Positions 9,342 through 17,965 of a stretch of DNA of 64,000 nt are shown one piece after another. The position numbers and the translations under genes are program-made. The DNA is from Bacillota bacterium. GTDB taxonomy: Bacteria; Bacillota; Clostridia; Acetivibrionales; JAEXSP01. Below the pieces are notes generated by a model that made no database searches, was not told where the DNA came from, and worked only from the letters and a program-made list of their open reading frames with translations. Positions within the stretch are counted from its first letter, which is position 1, and every line of letters starts with the position of its first letter. The stretch lies in NCBI GenBank assembly GCA_023453795.1, contig JAEXSP010000039.1:15904-79903 (forward strand), written 5' to 3'.

Positions 9342-10069
9342 ACGAATCAAATATTTTAGGTGATGAAAACCTAATTAAAATTATAGGAGAAGACGTAAAC
9401 CATATTAAAAACGTTTTGCGTCTTCGGATTGGTGACATGATTGTCTTATGCGACGGAAAGGGTACAGACTATTCAGTTCGCATAAATAATTATGAAAAGG
9501 ACAGCGTTACTGCCATAATAGAGGAGCAAAAAAAGTGCAGTACAGAGGCTTCTCTGGAGGTAACGCTTTTTCAAGGATTGCCTAAATCGGATAAGATGGA
9601 TTTTATTATACAGAAGAGTGTTGAACTCGGAATTCGAAGGCTTGTACCTGTCATAAATGAAAGAACAGTTGTCAGACTTGACGATAAAAAGGATATCCAA
9701 AAGAAAACAGCCAGATGGAACAGGATTTCTCTTGAAGCTGCGAAGCAATGCAATAGGGGAATTATTCCTGAGGTAACTGCTCCAATAAGCTTTAACGAAG
9801 CTGTAGAACTTGGGAAACATATGGAATTGGCAATTATTCCTTATGAGAATGAATTGGATAAAAAGCTTAGAAGTTATATGAAAAGGGGTATTAAGAATGC
9901 ATGCCTCTTTATCGGGCCGGAAGGCGGATTTACTGAAGAAGAGGTTAAAAAAGCCGAGCATAACGGAATTAAATCGGTAACTTTGGGCCCAAGGATATTA
10001 CGGACTGAAACAGCCGGGATTGCTGCTTTGTCTATAATTATGTATGAATTGGGAGATATCGGAGGATGA
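9323..10069 (+). CDS. rsmE: 16S rRNA (uracil-1498-N3)-methyltransferase RsmE
   Basis: A 248-residue SPOUT-class methyltransferase with an N-terminal PUA-like domain (NHIKNVLRLRIGD near residue 26) and a trefoil-knot domain carrying IGPEGGFTEEEV near residue 197 and LGPRILRTETA near 222, both typical of RsmE. It methylates U1498 of 16S rRNA. Its ATG lies inside the end of prmA, the usual Firmicute pairing. Confidence 0.95.
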   Translation: MPRFFIDESNILGDENLIKIIGEDVNHIKNVLRLRIGDMIVLCDGKGTDYSVRINNYEKDSVTAIIEEQKKCSTEASLEVTLFQGLPKSDKMDFIIQKSVELGIRRLVPVINERTVVRLDDKKDIQKKTARWNRISLEAAKQCNRGIIPEVTAPISFNEAVELGKHMELAIIPYENELDKKLRSYMKRGIKNACLFIGPEGGFTEEEVKKAEHNGIKSVTLGPRILRTETAGIAALSIIMYELGDIGG

Positions 10070-10169
10070 CGGATTTTATTTATAAATACTCATAAATTAA
10101 AGAAAACGTGAGAAAATAAGAAAAAATATAAGGAATTTAAAAAAATAGCATTTATATTATTGGATTTTG

Positions 10170-10178
10170 TGTTATAAT
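10170..10178 (+). promoter_or_regulatory. Extended -10 promoter element upstream of the yicC-remA-gmk-rpoZ operon
   Basis: TGTTATAAT at 10170-10178 matches TGnTATAAT; the -35 region is weak. It lies in an AT-rich 165-base gap after rsmE and would start a short leader for the YicC-family gene. Confidence 0.5.
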
Positions 10179-10234
10179 ACATACTGAATAATTTTCTTTA
10201 CAGAATATTGAAGCGAATAAGGATGATATATTTT

Positions 10235-11113
10235 ATGCTGAAAAGTATGACAGGGTTTGGCAGGGGTCAATCTGCAGAAGACGGCAGGGAGTTTCTGGTA
10301 GAAATAAAAACAGTCAACCACAGGTACAGCGATGTTTTCATAAAACTCCCCAGGCAAATCAATTTTTTAGAGGATAAGGTCAGAGATTTAGTCTCAAAAA
10401 GCATATCAAGGGGTAAAATAGACGTATATATTACATATGATAATTATGGAGAAGACTCTAAGACAGTAGTATTTGATGAGTCCTTGGCAAAGGCTTACGT
10501 TAATGCCGCAGCTTTGATGAGGGACAAATACAGTCTTAAGGATGATATTTCTGTTTCTTTGATTACAAGATTTCCCGATGTTCTTAGAATTGAAAAGCCT
10601 GAGGAAGATGCCGAAAAAATTTGGCAACTGCTTAAGGTGGCAGCGGAAAATGCTCTTGATTCCTTGATAAAGATGAGGGAAAATGAAGGGCAGGGATTAA
10701 AAAATGTCCTTTTGGAGAGAGCAGACTTTATAGAATCCTTATTAAAAGACATTACATTAAGGGCTCCGGAAGTAGTCAAGGAATATAAGGTAAAGCTTGA
10801 GAATAGGATAAAAGAAATTCTTGAATCGAAAACTATTGATGAAAGCCGTCTTGCTACCGAAGTTGCAATCTTTGCAGACAGATGCAGCATTGATGAAGAG
10901 ATTGTAAGACTGGGAAGCCATATAGGACAGTTGAGAGAAGCATTGAATCTGGAACAGCCGGTCGGAAGAAAGTTGGATTTCCTTGTACAGGAGATGAACA
11001 GGGAGACTAATACCATTGGTTCAAAAGCTAACGACCTTGCGATAACAAAAAACGTTGTAGAGATTAAAAGCGAACTTGAAAAGATAAGAGAGCAGATTCA
11101 GAATATTGAATAG
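10235..11113 (+). CDS. YicC/YloC family endoribonuclease-type protein
   Basis: A 292-residue protein with the YicC N-terminal signature (LKSMTGFGRG, then EIKTVNHRY near residue 25) and the C-terminal DUF1732 domain ending NRETNTIGSKAND. E. coli YicC has reported ribonuclease activity; the role here is by homology only. The frame extends to a TTG at 10208, but AAGGA at 10219-10223 and family alignment favour the ATG at 10235. It heads a compact operon with remA, gmk and rpoZ, as in Bacillus and other clostridia. Confidence 0.92.
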   Translation: MLKSMTGFGRGQSAEDGREFLVEIKTVNHRYSDVFIKLPRQINFLEDKVRDLVSKSISRGKIDVYITYDNYGEDSKTVVFDESLAKAYVNAAALMRDKYSLKDDISVSLITRFPDVLRIEKPEEDAEKIWQLLKVAAENALDSLIKMRENEGQGLKNVLLERADFIESLLKDITLRAPEVVKEYKVKLENRIKEILESKTIDESRLATEVAIFADRCSIDEEIVRLGSHIGQLREALNLEQPVGRKLDFLVQEMNRETNTIGSKANDLAITKNVVEIKSELEKIREQIQNIE

Positions 11114-11124
11114 GAGGTAGATTA

Positions 11125-11403
11125 ATGAAATTAATTAATATCGGATTTGGGAATATAGTATCGGCTAACAGGCTTGTAGCAATTGTAAGCCCGGAATCAG
11201 CTCCGATCAAAAGGATTATTCAGGAAGCCAGAGACAGGGGAATGTGCATTGATGCGACATATGGAAGAAGAACAAGAGCTGTTATTTTTACGGACAGTGA
11301 TCATATCATTCTTTCGGCAGTTCAGCCTGAAACAGTGGCTCACAGATTAAATGCCAAAGATGTCGATGTTGAAGAAGAGGAAGACATTTCTGAAGAGGAA
11401 TAG
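11125..11403 (+). CDS. remA: RemA / DUF370 extracellular matrix regulator
   Basis: A 92-residue protein that matches RemA almost throughout (KLINIGFGNIVSANR, then IDATYGRRTRAVI), with an acidic C-terminal tail. In Bacillus subtilis RemA is a DNA-binding activator of biofilm matrix and osmoprotection genes. That is suggestive because an exopolysaccharide locus lies 20 kb away, but no RemA site was identified here. GGAGG precedes the ATG. It is 11 bases after the YicC gene and 15 bases before gmk. Confidence 0.93.
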   Translation: MKLINIGFGNIVSANRLVAIVSPESAPIKRIIQEARDRGMCIDATYGRRTRAVIFTDSDHIILSAVQPETVAHRLNAKDVDVEEEEDISEEE

Positions 11404-11418
11404 TCAGGAGGAGCTTAT

Positions 11419-12027
11419 ATGTTCCGTGAGGGATTAATGACTGTTATCTGCGGGCCTTCAGGAGTCGGCAAGGGAACTGTTCTTCAACGCTTGAAAGAGA
11501 ATAATCCTAACATAAGATTTTCTGTTTCGGCAACTACAAGAAAGCCAAGAGAAGGAGAAATTGACGGACAAAACTATTTCTTTAAAACAGTTGATGACTT
11601 CAAAGGGATGATTGAAAAAGGCGAGCTTGTAGAGTGGGTCGAATACTGCGGCAACTATTACGGAACCCCGGAAAAATATATAAAGGATTCGATGGCACAA
11701 GGGTATGATGTTATCCTTGAAATAGAGGTTGAAGGCGCTGCCAGTATAAAAAGAAAATATCCTGAAAGTGTTTTGATTTTCATACTGCCTCCTTCTTTTA
11801 ATGAACTGCACCGCAGAATAGAGGGCCGGGGCACCGAAAGCAGGGAAACGATAGGCAAACGGCTTGCGAGAGCTAAGGAAGAACTGAATTATATCAATAA
11901 TTACGACTATGCAGTTATAAATGATGAAATTGAAAAAGCTGCTGATAAAGTAAATAAGATTTTGGTGGCAGAAAAATTAAAAGTTAAAAGAAATACAGAA
12001 ATATTAAAAAAAATTGGACTTGAATAG
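11419..12027 (+). CDS. gmk: Guanylate kinase
   Basis: A 202-residue P-loop kinase with CGPSGVGKGT near residue 12, SVSATTRKPREGEIDGQNYFF near 36 (GMP binding) and RLARAKEE near 150. It converts GMP plus ATP to GDP plus ADP. AGGAGGAGC at 11406-11414 precedes the ATG. It sits between remA and rpoZ. Confidence 0.97.
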   Translation: MFREGLMTVICGPSGVGKGTVLQRLKENNPNIRFSVSATTRKPREGEIDGQNYFFKTVDDFKGMIEKGELVEWVEYCGNYYGTPEKYIKDSMAQGYDVILEIEVEGAASIKRKYPESVLIFILPPSFNELHRRIEGRGTESRETIGKRLARAKEELNYINNYDYAVINDEIEKAADKVNKILVAEKLKVKRNTEILKKIGLE

Positions 12028-12041
12028 GAGAGTGTGTCCGG

Positions 12042-12251
12042 ATGATCGAACCAGCATTAAGTTCATTGTTGGAAAAGGTTGACAACAGCAGATATACATT
12101 GGTTGTTGCTACTGCAAAAAGAGCACGCCAGTTGGTTGACGGAGCTCATAAGCTTACCAAATGCAATTCTGATAAGCCTGTAACAGTAGCCATCAATGAA
12201 GTCAACGAAAATAAGATTACTTATGTAAGGACAAAAAGCGGAATCAAGTAA
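12042..12251 (+). CDS. rpoZ: RNA polymerase omega subunit
   Basis: A 69-residue protein containing the omega signature (NSRYTLVVATAKRARQLVDG). Omega helps assemble and stabilise core RNA polymerase. It lies directly after gmk, the conserved gmk-rpoZ pair, and before coaBC with a 214-base gap occupied by an inverted-repeat element. Confidence 0.95.
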   Translation: MIEPALSSLLEKVDNSRYTLVVATAKRARQLVDGAHKLTKCNSDKPVTVAINEVNENKITYVRTKSGIK

Positions 12252-12254
12252 TTT

Positions 12255-12443
12255 AGTTGACAATTGACAGTTAAGAGGTTAGAAAACGACTGATTGGACA
12301 AAGGTTGATTTGAAGTATAAAAATCTTCCGTTGTCCATTTCTTAGTAAATAGATAAATGCTTGTTTGGCATTTAAGGATTACAAGACTGAAATAAATACT
12401 TTTGAGATCTAACTGTCCTCTTTTCAACTTTCAACTGTTAACT
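12255..12443. repeat. MITE-like intergenic element with imperfect terminal inverted repeats
   Basis: The left end at 12255-12278 starts AGTTGACAATTGACAGTT and ends AAGAGG. The right end at 12417-12443, read as reverse complement, starts AGTTAACAGTTGAAAGTT and ends AAAAGAGG. The two ends are about 25 bases long and mostly identical, with no ORF between them. The ends are built of TTGACA(A/G)-like heptads. This fits a small non-autonomous palindromic element inserted between rpoZ and coaBC, or its degraded remains. Copy number elsewhere is unknown. Confidence 0.5.
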
Positions 12444-12465
12444 GATGAAAGGGTGGTGATTAGAA

Positions 12466-13668
12466 TTGTTTGAGGGCAAAACAGTTGTTTTGGGTATATG
12501 CGGCGGCATTGCAGCTTATAAGGCGGTTGAAGTTGTTTCCAGACTTAGGAAGCTGGGTGCCGAGACACATGTTATCATGACAGAGAGTGCGACGAAATTT
12601 ATTGCACCCCTTACTTTTCAATCCATCTCACATAACCTTGTCACTACCGATATGTTTGCGAAGCCTGCAACTTGGGACGTAGAACACATTTCACTTGCCC
12701 GGAAAGCAGATATAATGGTCATTGTTCCGGCTACTGCAAATATTATCGGAAAGGTTGCAAGCGGGATTGCGGACGATATGCTTTCAACTGCAATTATGGC
12801 TACAAAGGCCAAGGTTGTATTTATACCTGCAATGAACCCTTCAATGTACGAAAACCCTATTGTTCAAGCTAACATTGCAAAGCTGAAAAGCCTGGATTAC
12901 ATATTTATGGAACCTGAAACCGGATTAATGGCTGCAGAGGGTGAGTACGGAAAGGGCAGACTGCCTGAGCCTGTTTCAATAGTTGAATTTGTTAAGGACA
13001 ATATTATTCCTTTATCGGATCTGTCAGGGAAAAAAATCTTAATAACTGCCGGTCCTACCAGAGAAGCAATTGATCCTGTAAGGTACATAACAAATCACTC
13101 CTCGGGGAAAATGGGTTATGCTATAGCCAAAATGGCAAAGCAAAGAGGAGCGGAGGTTAAGATCATTTCCGGTCCGGTAAATATAAAAAGACCTGACAAT
13201 ATTGAGATTATTGATGTCAACTCGGCTGATGAGATGTATAAGTCTGTTATGGATAATTACGAAGGCTACGACATTTTAATAATGGTTGCTGCTGTTGCAG
13301 ATTATAAATGCTTAAATATAGCAGATAAAAAAATAAAGAAAAAAGAAGATAAAATGAATCTGGAACTGGTTAAAAACCCTGATATTGCGAGAGAACTCGG
13401 AAGGGTAAAAGGAAATAGGATTTTAGTCGGCTTCAGTGCAGAAACCAACGAGCTTATAACAAATGCAAAGACAAAGCTTGAAGCAAAAAATCTGGATATG
13501 GTTGTAGCGAATGACGTTACTATGCAAGGGGCGGGCTTTGGAACAGATACCAACATAGTAAAGCTTATAAAAAAGGACGGAAGCATAAAAACTCTTCCGA
13601 TGATGAGCAAAGATAACGTTGCTGCTGAAATACTGAATGAAGTATTAAATTTAATTAATATAAGTTGA
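12466..13668 (+). CDS. coaBC: Bifunctional CoaBC: phosphopantothenoylcysteine decarboxylase / phosphopantothenate-cysteine ligase
   Basis: A 400-residue fusion for coenzyme A synthesis. The N-terminal flavoprotein CoaC domain has GGIAAYK near residue 14, HISLARKAD near 74 and the PAMNPSMYENP substrate clamp near 124. The C-terminal CoaB ligase domain starts near 185 (ILITAGPTREAIDPVRYITN) and has a KIKKKEDK lysine cluster. The start is a TTG, supported by GGGTGGTG at 12451-12458. The stop codon lies inside the left arm of the next inverted repeat. Confidence 0.95.
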   Translation: MFEGKTVVLGICGGIAAYKAVEVVSRLRKLGAETHVIMTESATKFIAPLTFQSISHNLVTTDMFAKPATWDVEHISLARKADIMVIVPATANIIGKVASGIADDMLSTAIMATKAKVVFIPAMNPSMYENPIVQANIAKLKSLDYIFMEPETGLMAAEGEYGKGRLPEPVSIVEFVKDNIIPLSDLSGKKILITAGPTREAIDPVRYITNHSSGKMGYAIAKMAKQRGAEVKIISGPVNIKRPDNIEIIDVNSADEMYKSVMDNYEGYDILIMVAAVADYKCLNIADKKIKKKEDKMNLELVKNPDIARELGRVKGNRILVGFSAETNELITNAKTKLEAKNLDMVVANDVTMQGAGFGTDTNIVKLIKKDGSIKTLPMMSKDNVAAEILNEVLNLINIS

Positions 13669-13760
13669 AAATAATTTATGTACTCAACCATCGCAAAAAT
13701 CCCCAGAATCATTGGATATTTTGCTCGCTTTCGTACTAATTATTTAATTCAACTTATATA
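13657..13760. repeat. Imperfect long inverted repeat overlapping the coaBC stop codon
   Basis: The left arm at 13657-13683 (AATATAAGTTGAAAATAATT, ending TATGTAC) and the reverse complement of the right arm at 13733-13760 (TATATAAGTTGAATTAAATA, ending ATTAGTAC) match closely over about 27 bases with small indels. The ~50-base centre has no ORF. It could act as a long-range transcript hairpin after coaBC or be a small palindromic element. Downstream, GTTGATA (13821-13827) pairs with TATCAAC (13852-13858), enclosing GAGT/ACTC. The rest of the gap to glyS shows no T-box. Confidence 0.45.
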
Positions 13761-13885
13761 GGTTAAAAATGAGTAGTGAAGTATAATTAGTAATAATGCT
13801 TTTTAGTTTTGGGAGTAAGAGTTGATAGCGAGTTTACTGTACTCTGTCAATTATCAACTGTCAACTGATAAAAGGAGGAAATGAA

Positions 13886-15274
13886 ATGGCAGCGGAAAAA
13901 ACAATGGAAAAGATAGTGGCTTTAGCCAAAAACAGAGGTTTTGTATATCCCGGATCGGATATATACGGGGGTCTTGCGAATGCCTGGGATTACGGCCCGC
14001 TTGGGGTAGAGCTTAAAAACAATGTTAAGAAGGCCTGGTGGAAGAAATTTATCCAGGACAGCCCATATAATGTAGGTGTGGATTGTGCAATACTTATGAA
14101 TCCTCAGGTATGGGTTGCATCGGGACATGTGGGGGGCTTCAGCGATCCTTTGATTGACTGTAAGGACTGTAAGACACGTCATAGGGCTGACAAACTCATC
14201 GAGGACTGGAATAAGGAAAACAACATCGATATCTCTGTTGATGGCTGGAAAAACGATCAATTAATGGATTATATAAAAGAAAAGGGAGTTAAATGTCCGA
14301 ATTGCGGTTCGGGCAATTTCACAGACATCAGGAAGTTTAACCTTATGTTCAAAACCTTCCAGGGTGTCACTGAAGATTCCAAATCAGAAATATTCCTGAG
14401 ACCTGAAACTGCTCAGGGAATATTTGTCAACTTCAAAAACGTACAGAGGACAACCAGAAGGAAAATTCCATTTGGTATCGGACAGATAGGTAAATCCTTC
14501 AGAAACGAAATAACTCCCGGCAACTTTACTTTCAGGACACGTGAATTTGAACAGATGGAGCTTGAATTCTTCTGCGAACCGGGCAAGGATCTTGATTGGT
14601 TCCGTTATTGGAAGGATTTCTGTCATAAATGGCTTTTGAACCTAGGAATAAAGGAAAGCAGCCTTAAGCTTCGTGATCATAGCAAGGAAGAGCTTTCCCA
14701 CTACAGCAATGCAACTACCGATATTGAGTTCCTATTCCCATTTGGATGGGGTGAGCTGTGGGGAATCGCCGACAGAACCGACTTTGACCTTAAGCAGCAC
14801 ATGGAACATTCAAAGGATGACCTCTCATACTTCGATCCGACAACGAACGAAAAATATGTGCCTTATTGTATAGAGCCGTCACTCGGTGCAGACAGGGTAG
14901 CCCTTGCATTCCTTTGCGATGCATATGATGAGGAAGAGGTCGCTGAGGGAGATGTAAGAACAGTCCTTCGTTTCCATCCTGCAATTGCCCCGGTAAAAGC
15001 AGCAATACTTCCTTTGTCAAAGAAGCTTGGCGATGATGCTAATAAAGTATACGAAAAGCTTACTAAAAAATATGTTTGCGAATATGATGAGACAGGAAGT
15101 ATAGGTAAAAGGTACAGAAGACAGGATGAGATCGGAACTCCGTTCTGCATAACCTTCGATTTCGATTCCCTCAACGATCAGAGCGTTACAGTCAGAGACA
15201 GAGATACAATGCAGCAGGTCAGAATCAAGATTGATGAGTTGGAACAGTACTTTGAAAGTAAATTTGAGTTTTAA
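13886..15274 (+). CDS. glyS: Glycine--tRNA ligase (dimeric, eukaryote/archaeal-like class II type)
   Basis: A 462-residue alpha2-type GlyRS (FVYPGSDIYGGLANAWDYGPLG near residue 19; motif 2 around SFRNEITPGNFTFRTREFEQME near 205; motif 3 near GADRVALAFL, residue 333) with a C-terminal anticodon-binding domain (GSIGKRYRRQDEIGTPFC). It charges tRNA-Gly. It is distinct from the tetrameric GlyQ/GlyS enzymes. AGGAGG precedes the ATG. I saw no T-box consensus in the upstream gap, so regulation by uncharged tRNA is not supported. Confidence 0.96.
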   Translation: MAAEKTMEKIVALAKNRGFVYPGSDIYGGLANAWDYGPLGVELKNNVKKAWWKKFIQDSPYNVGVDCAILMNPQVWVASGHVGGFSDPLIDCKDCKTRHRADKLIEDWNKENNIDISVDGWKNDQLMDYIKEKGVKCPNCGSGNFTDIRKFNLMFKTFQGVTEDSKSEIFLRPETAQGIFVNFKNVQRTTRRKIPFGIGQIGKSFRNEITPGNFTFRTREFEQMELEFFCEPGKDLDWFRYWKDFCHKWLLNLGIKESSLKLRDHSKEELSHYSNATTDIEFLFPFGWGELWGIADRTDFDLKQHMEHSKDDLSYFDPTTNEKYVPYCIEPSLGADRVALAFLCDAYDEEEVAEGDVRTVLRFHPAIAPVKAAILPLSKKLGDDANKVYEKLTKKYVCEYDETGSIGKRYRRQDEIGTPFCITFDFDSLNDQSVTVRDRDTMQQVRIKIDELEQYFESKFEF

Positions 15275-15287
15275 TACATGAAGAAAT

Positions 15288-15317
15288 AAACAGCGCTTCA
15301 TTTTTGAAGCGCTGTTT
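15288..15317. terminator. Bidirectional terminator between glyS and the ABC exporter
   Basis: AAACAGCGCTTCA (15288-15300) and TGAAGCGCTGTTT (15305-15317) form a perfect 13-bp stem with a TTTT loop. It sits between two converging transcription units, so it likely stops both; flanking T-runs are modest. Confidence 0.8.
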
Positions 15318-15336
15318 CATTTCCTTTTCCAAAGCT

Positions 15337-16893
15337 TTACACCATTTCAAGCTTGTCAAATATCCCTTTGCAGGACATAAGTATAGCGAAAGAAACTAAA
15401 AGGTTATAGACAATCAAAGTACAGTAGAATTGAACATCGCCGAACAAATATTTCGATACAAATGAAAGAATGATTGAGGGAGTGATGACCCCCAGTGTAA
15501 TAAACATTCTTATAAATATCTGCAGGTTTTTGGTGTGTGTTTTACCGAAAAGCCTTCTGGAAAGCACATCCCCGTATGAAAACACCGAACCGAACGACAC
15601 ATATGCCAGAACACACAAGATGATAGTCAGCACATCCGACTTGAACATAATCCCGGCAGCCGTAAAAAGCAAAATCCCGTCAACAAGGTTTTTGATGTTT
15701 TCGGCCAAGGTTGCGTAAAATACTTTCTTGGATGATTTGTCCGGTATAAGGTAGATATACTGCTTGTTCAATTCATCAACCCACTTGCCTTGTATGGACA
15801 GGAAGAATAAAAGATATATTGAGAAAAACATTGTTGTCATTATACTTGAACCCGGAAAAAAGTATTTAGAAGCCAGTCCTATTGCTATTACAATGAAAGA
15901 TGTCCTGTTTATAAAAAAGAGTCCGTTTTTCCTGTATTCAAGGATGTGTCTGTAAAATATGGCTCTGGCTCCGGAGCCTTCAAATTTGAAGCTTACTTTC
16001 CTTGCCTTTACGTCCCGGAAGTTCAGATTTGACCTTCCTGCTCTCTTGGCAGCAATCATTTGCTCCTTTCGTTCCGTAGCTGCAAGTACATCCTCGTAGT
16101 AGTCTGTCTTGAGCTTATAAACCACAAAAATTGCCATCGAACACGAAAATAGGATCAGAAACAGGTTCATAAAAAACAAAGGCGTTATCCCGTAAACCGC
16201 TGCCATCAGAAATTCTTTGACCCAGCCTATGAAGGGAATATATGAAAATAAATCGTTGTTGAGGTAAACAATAGCAGCTTCCTTCATATCCTGCGTCTTA
16301 AATACGGCTATCAGGAAACCGCTGGCAAAAATTGCAATCAGTATGGTCAAAATTCTTTGCAGCAATTTACGGTTTGCATACGATTTGGAGGAGATAGAGT
16401 ATATAAGCATTCCGATTAGCTGGATTGTAAAGAAAAGGATAACAACTCCTGCATATATTATTAATGCCCCATATGATTTTATTGGGAAATTATTTTTCAG
16501 GTTCGGTATTTGGAATGAAATGAACAATACTATAAACAGGGTCATGAACAATTGCTGAATAAAGCCGTAAATAAGAACTTTTTTCGGTGATATCGGTGCA
16601 GTAAAGACAAAATTTACGTCGGCCAGCCTGAAAAAACTGCTTCCGTTGCTTATTCCCTGCTTAATTCCGAAATATACAACTGCTAAAATGCAGGTAGATA
16701 CAATTGCACCAAAAAGTTCGGGAGGCTGTTTATTTACAATGCCGGAAGGCATAAGGAAGCCTATAACAGTTAAAATAACAAAAAAAGCAAGGATAAGGAT
16801 ATAGGCAATCATTACAATTGGTTTCTTTTTAAGCTCTTTGATTGAATTTTTCAGGTGTTTTTGCAGTATAAACAATAATGGCTTCATTCTCAA
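15337..16893 (-). CDS. ABC exporter permease (ABC-2-like, multi-spanning)
   Basis: A 518-residue integral membrane protein with roughly a dozen hydrophobic segments, starting with a basic N-terminus and a first segment at about residues 28-50 (AYILILAFFVILTVIGFLMP). It resembles the putative ABC exporter permeases (PF16962-like) found next to single ATPase genes in Firmicutes. The substrate is not known from sequence. It overlaps the ATPase gene by 4 bases, so the pair is translationally coupled, and both read away from ppdK. Confidence 0.78.
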   Translation of the reverse strand: MRMKPLLFILQKHLKNSIKELKKKPIVMIAYILILAFFVILTVIGFLMPSGIVNKQPPELFGAIVSTCILAVVYFGIKQGISNGSSFFRLADVNFVFTAPISPKKVLIYGFIQQLFMTLFIVLFISFQIPNLKNNFPIKSYGALIIYAGVVILFFTIQLIGMLIYSISSKSYANRKLLQRILTILIAIFASGFLIAVFKTQDMKEAAIVYLNNDLFSYIPFIGWVKEFLMAAVYGITPLFFMNLFLILFSCSMAIFVVYKLKTDYYEDVLAATERKEQMIAAKRAGRSNLNFRDVKARKVSFKFEGSGARAIFYRHILEYRKNGLFFINRTSFIVIAIGLASKYFFPGSSIMTTMFFSIYLLFFLSIQGKWVDELNKQYIYLIPDKSSKKVFYATLAENIKNLVDGILLFTAAGIMFKSDVLTIILCVLAYVSFGSVFSYGDVLSRRLFGKTHTKNLQIFIRMFITLGVITPSIILSFVSKYLFGDVQFYCTLIVYNLLVSFAILMSCKGIFDKLEMV

Positions 16894-17585
16894 TCCTCCG
16901 TAACCTTGAAGAAAAGTTCTTCGAGGGATTCGCCGCTTTGCTTTATTTCACGTCTGGTTCTTGAAAGGACTATTTTACCGCTTTTCATTATAAGCGTTTT
17001 ATCCCATATTTCATCAATGCTGTCTATTATATGGGTACTGATTAAAACACCGCAGCCCTGCTCTTTAAGCTCTAAAAATATGCTTTTCAATTCTTTGATA
17101 GCTTTAGGGTCAAGACCAATCATCGGTTCATCGAATAGTATCATTTTAGGCTGGATCAATAAAGCGCAGCATATGCTTACTTTTTGCTGCATTCCCTTGG
17201 AGAGCTCTTTCCCCAGTTTATCCTTTTTATCGTCAAGCTCAAACCTTTCAAGTAATTCATCCCTTCTTTTTTCATAGTCTTTAAGACTGTAAGCGTGGGC
17301 AATAAATTCCATATGCTCTGCTACAGTCAGCATTTCATAGAGAGCAGGAGCTTCCGGTACATATGCAAATATCTTTTTTGCATCAGTGCTCGCATTGGGT
17401 TTTCCGTCTATATCTATATATCCTGCGAATTTAAGCAATCCGGTTATGCATTTGATGGTGGTGCTTTTTCCGGCCCCATTTGGCCCCAGGAGCACTGCTA
17501 TTTCGCCGGGATTCACCTCAAAACTGATGTTATCGACAGCAAGGGTTCTGTCATATTCTTTTGAAAGATTCTTAACTTTTAACAT
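16890..17585 (-). CDS. ABC transporter ATP-binding protein
   Basis: A 231-residue ATPase with Walker A GPNGAGKST near residue 35, signature LSKGMQQK near 128, Walker B MILFDEPMIGLD near 148 and the switch histidine in STHIID near 189. It most resembles the single-domain ATPases of ABC-2 exporters. It should dimerise and pair with the permease encoded directly downstream. GAAAGGAA lies before its ATG. Confidence 0.93.
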   Translation of the reverse strand: MLKVKNLSKEYDRTLAVDNISFEVNPGEIAVLLGPNGAGKSTTIKCITGLLKFAGYIDIDGKPNASTDAKKIFAYVPEAPALYEMLTVAEHMEFIAHAYSLKDYEKRRDELLERFELDDKKDKLGKELSKGMQQKVSICCALLIQPKMILFDEPMIGLDPKAIKELKSIFLELKEQGCGVLISTHIIDSIDEIWDKTLIMKSGKIVLSRTRREIKQSGESLEELFFKVTED

Positions 17586-17849
17586 TTTATATATTTCCTT
17601 TCGTAATTTACTGCGACATAAAATTGTTTACTTACAATATACTACCAGATTATTTTGCATATTTCCATTTTAATTAAAAGCTCAGGTAAGAGTATAACAA
17701 GTTCAGATAGAGTTTTCAGGACTAATAGTAATGTTTTAATTTATTGAATAAAAAGTGTTGGGATTGGGTATTCCTATAAATGATATCCATAAATTAGAAA
17801 AAAAATTAACATATAAGTGATAAATAGGTATGAAAAATACTAATTGTTA

Positions 17850-17858
17850 TGGTATAAT
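17850..17858 (+). promoter_or_regulatory. Extended -10 element, likely ppdK promoter
   Basis: TGGTATAAT at 17850-17858, in the 380-base divergent gap between the ABC ATPase and ppdK. The -35 region is poor. The leader that follows contains GGAAAGT...ACTTTCC, a possible 7-bp hairpin. I saw no other gene or riboswitch in this gap. Confidence 0.5.
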
Positions 17859-17965
17859 TGTGAAGGAATTAATTCATTTTCTATCGGCTTTAATGGAAAG
17901 TTCCCTATCAAATGTACTTTCCTTATCAAACAATAAAACTATAACTACATAGGAGGTTTTGCTAA

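Noticed and set aside
13761..13885. T-box leader before glycyl-tRNA synthetase
   Set aside because: I found no T-box consensus such as GGGTGG...CCGCG and no terminator/antiterminator pair; only small AT-rich hairpins are present.
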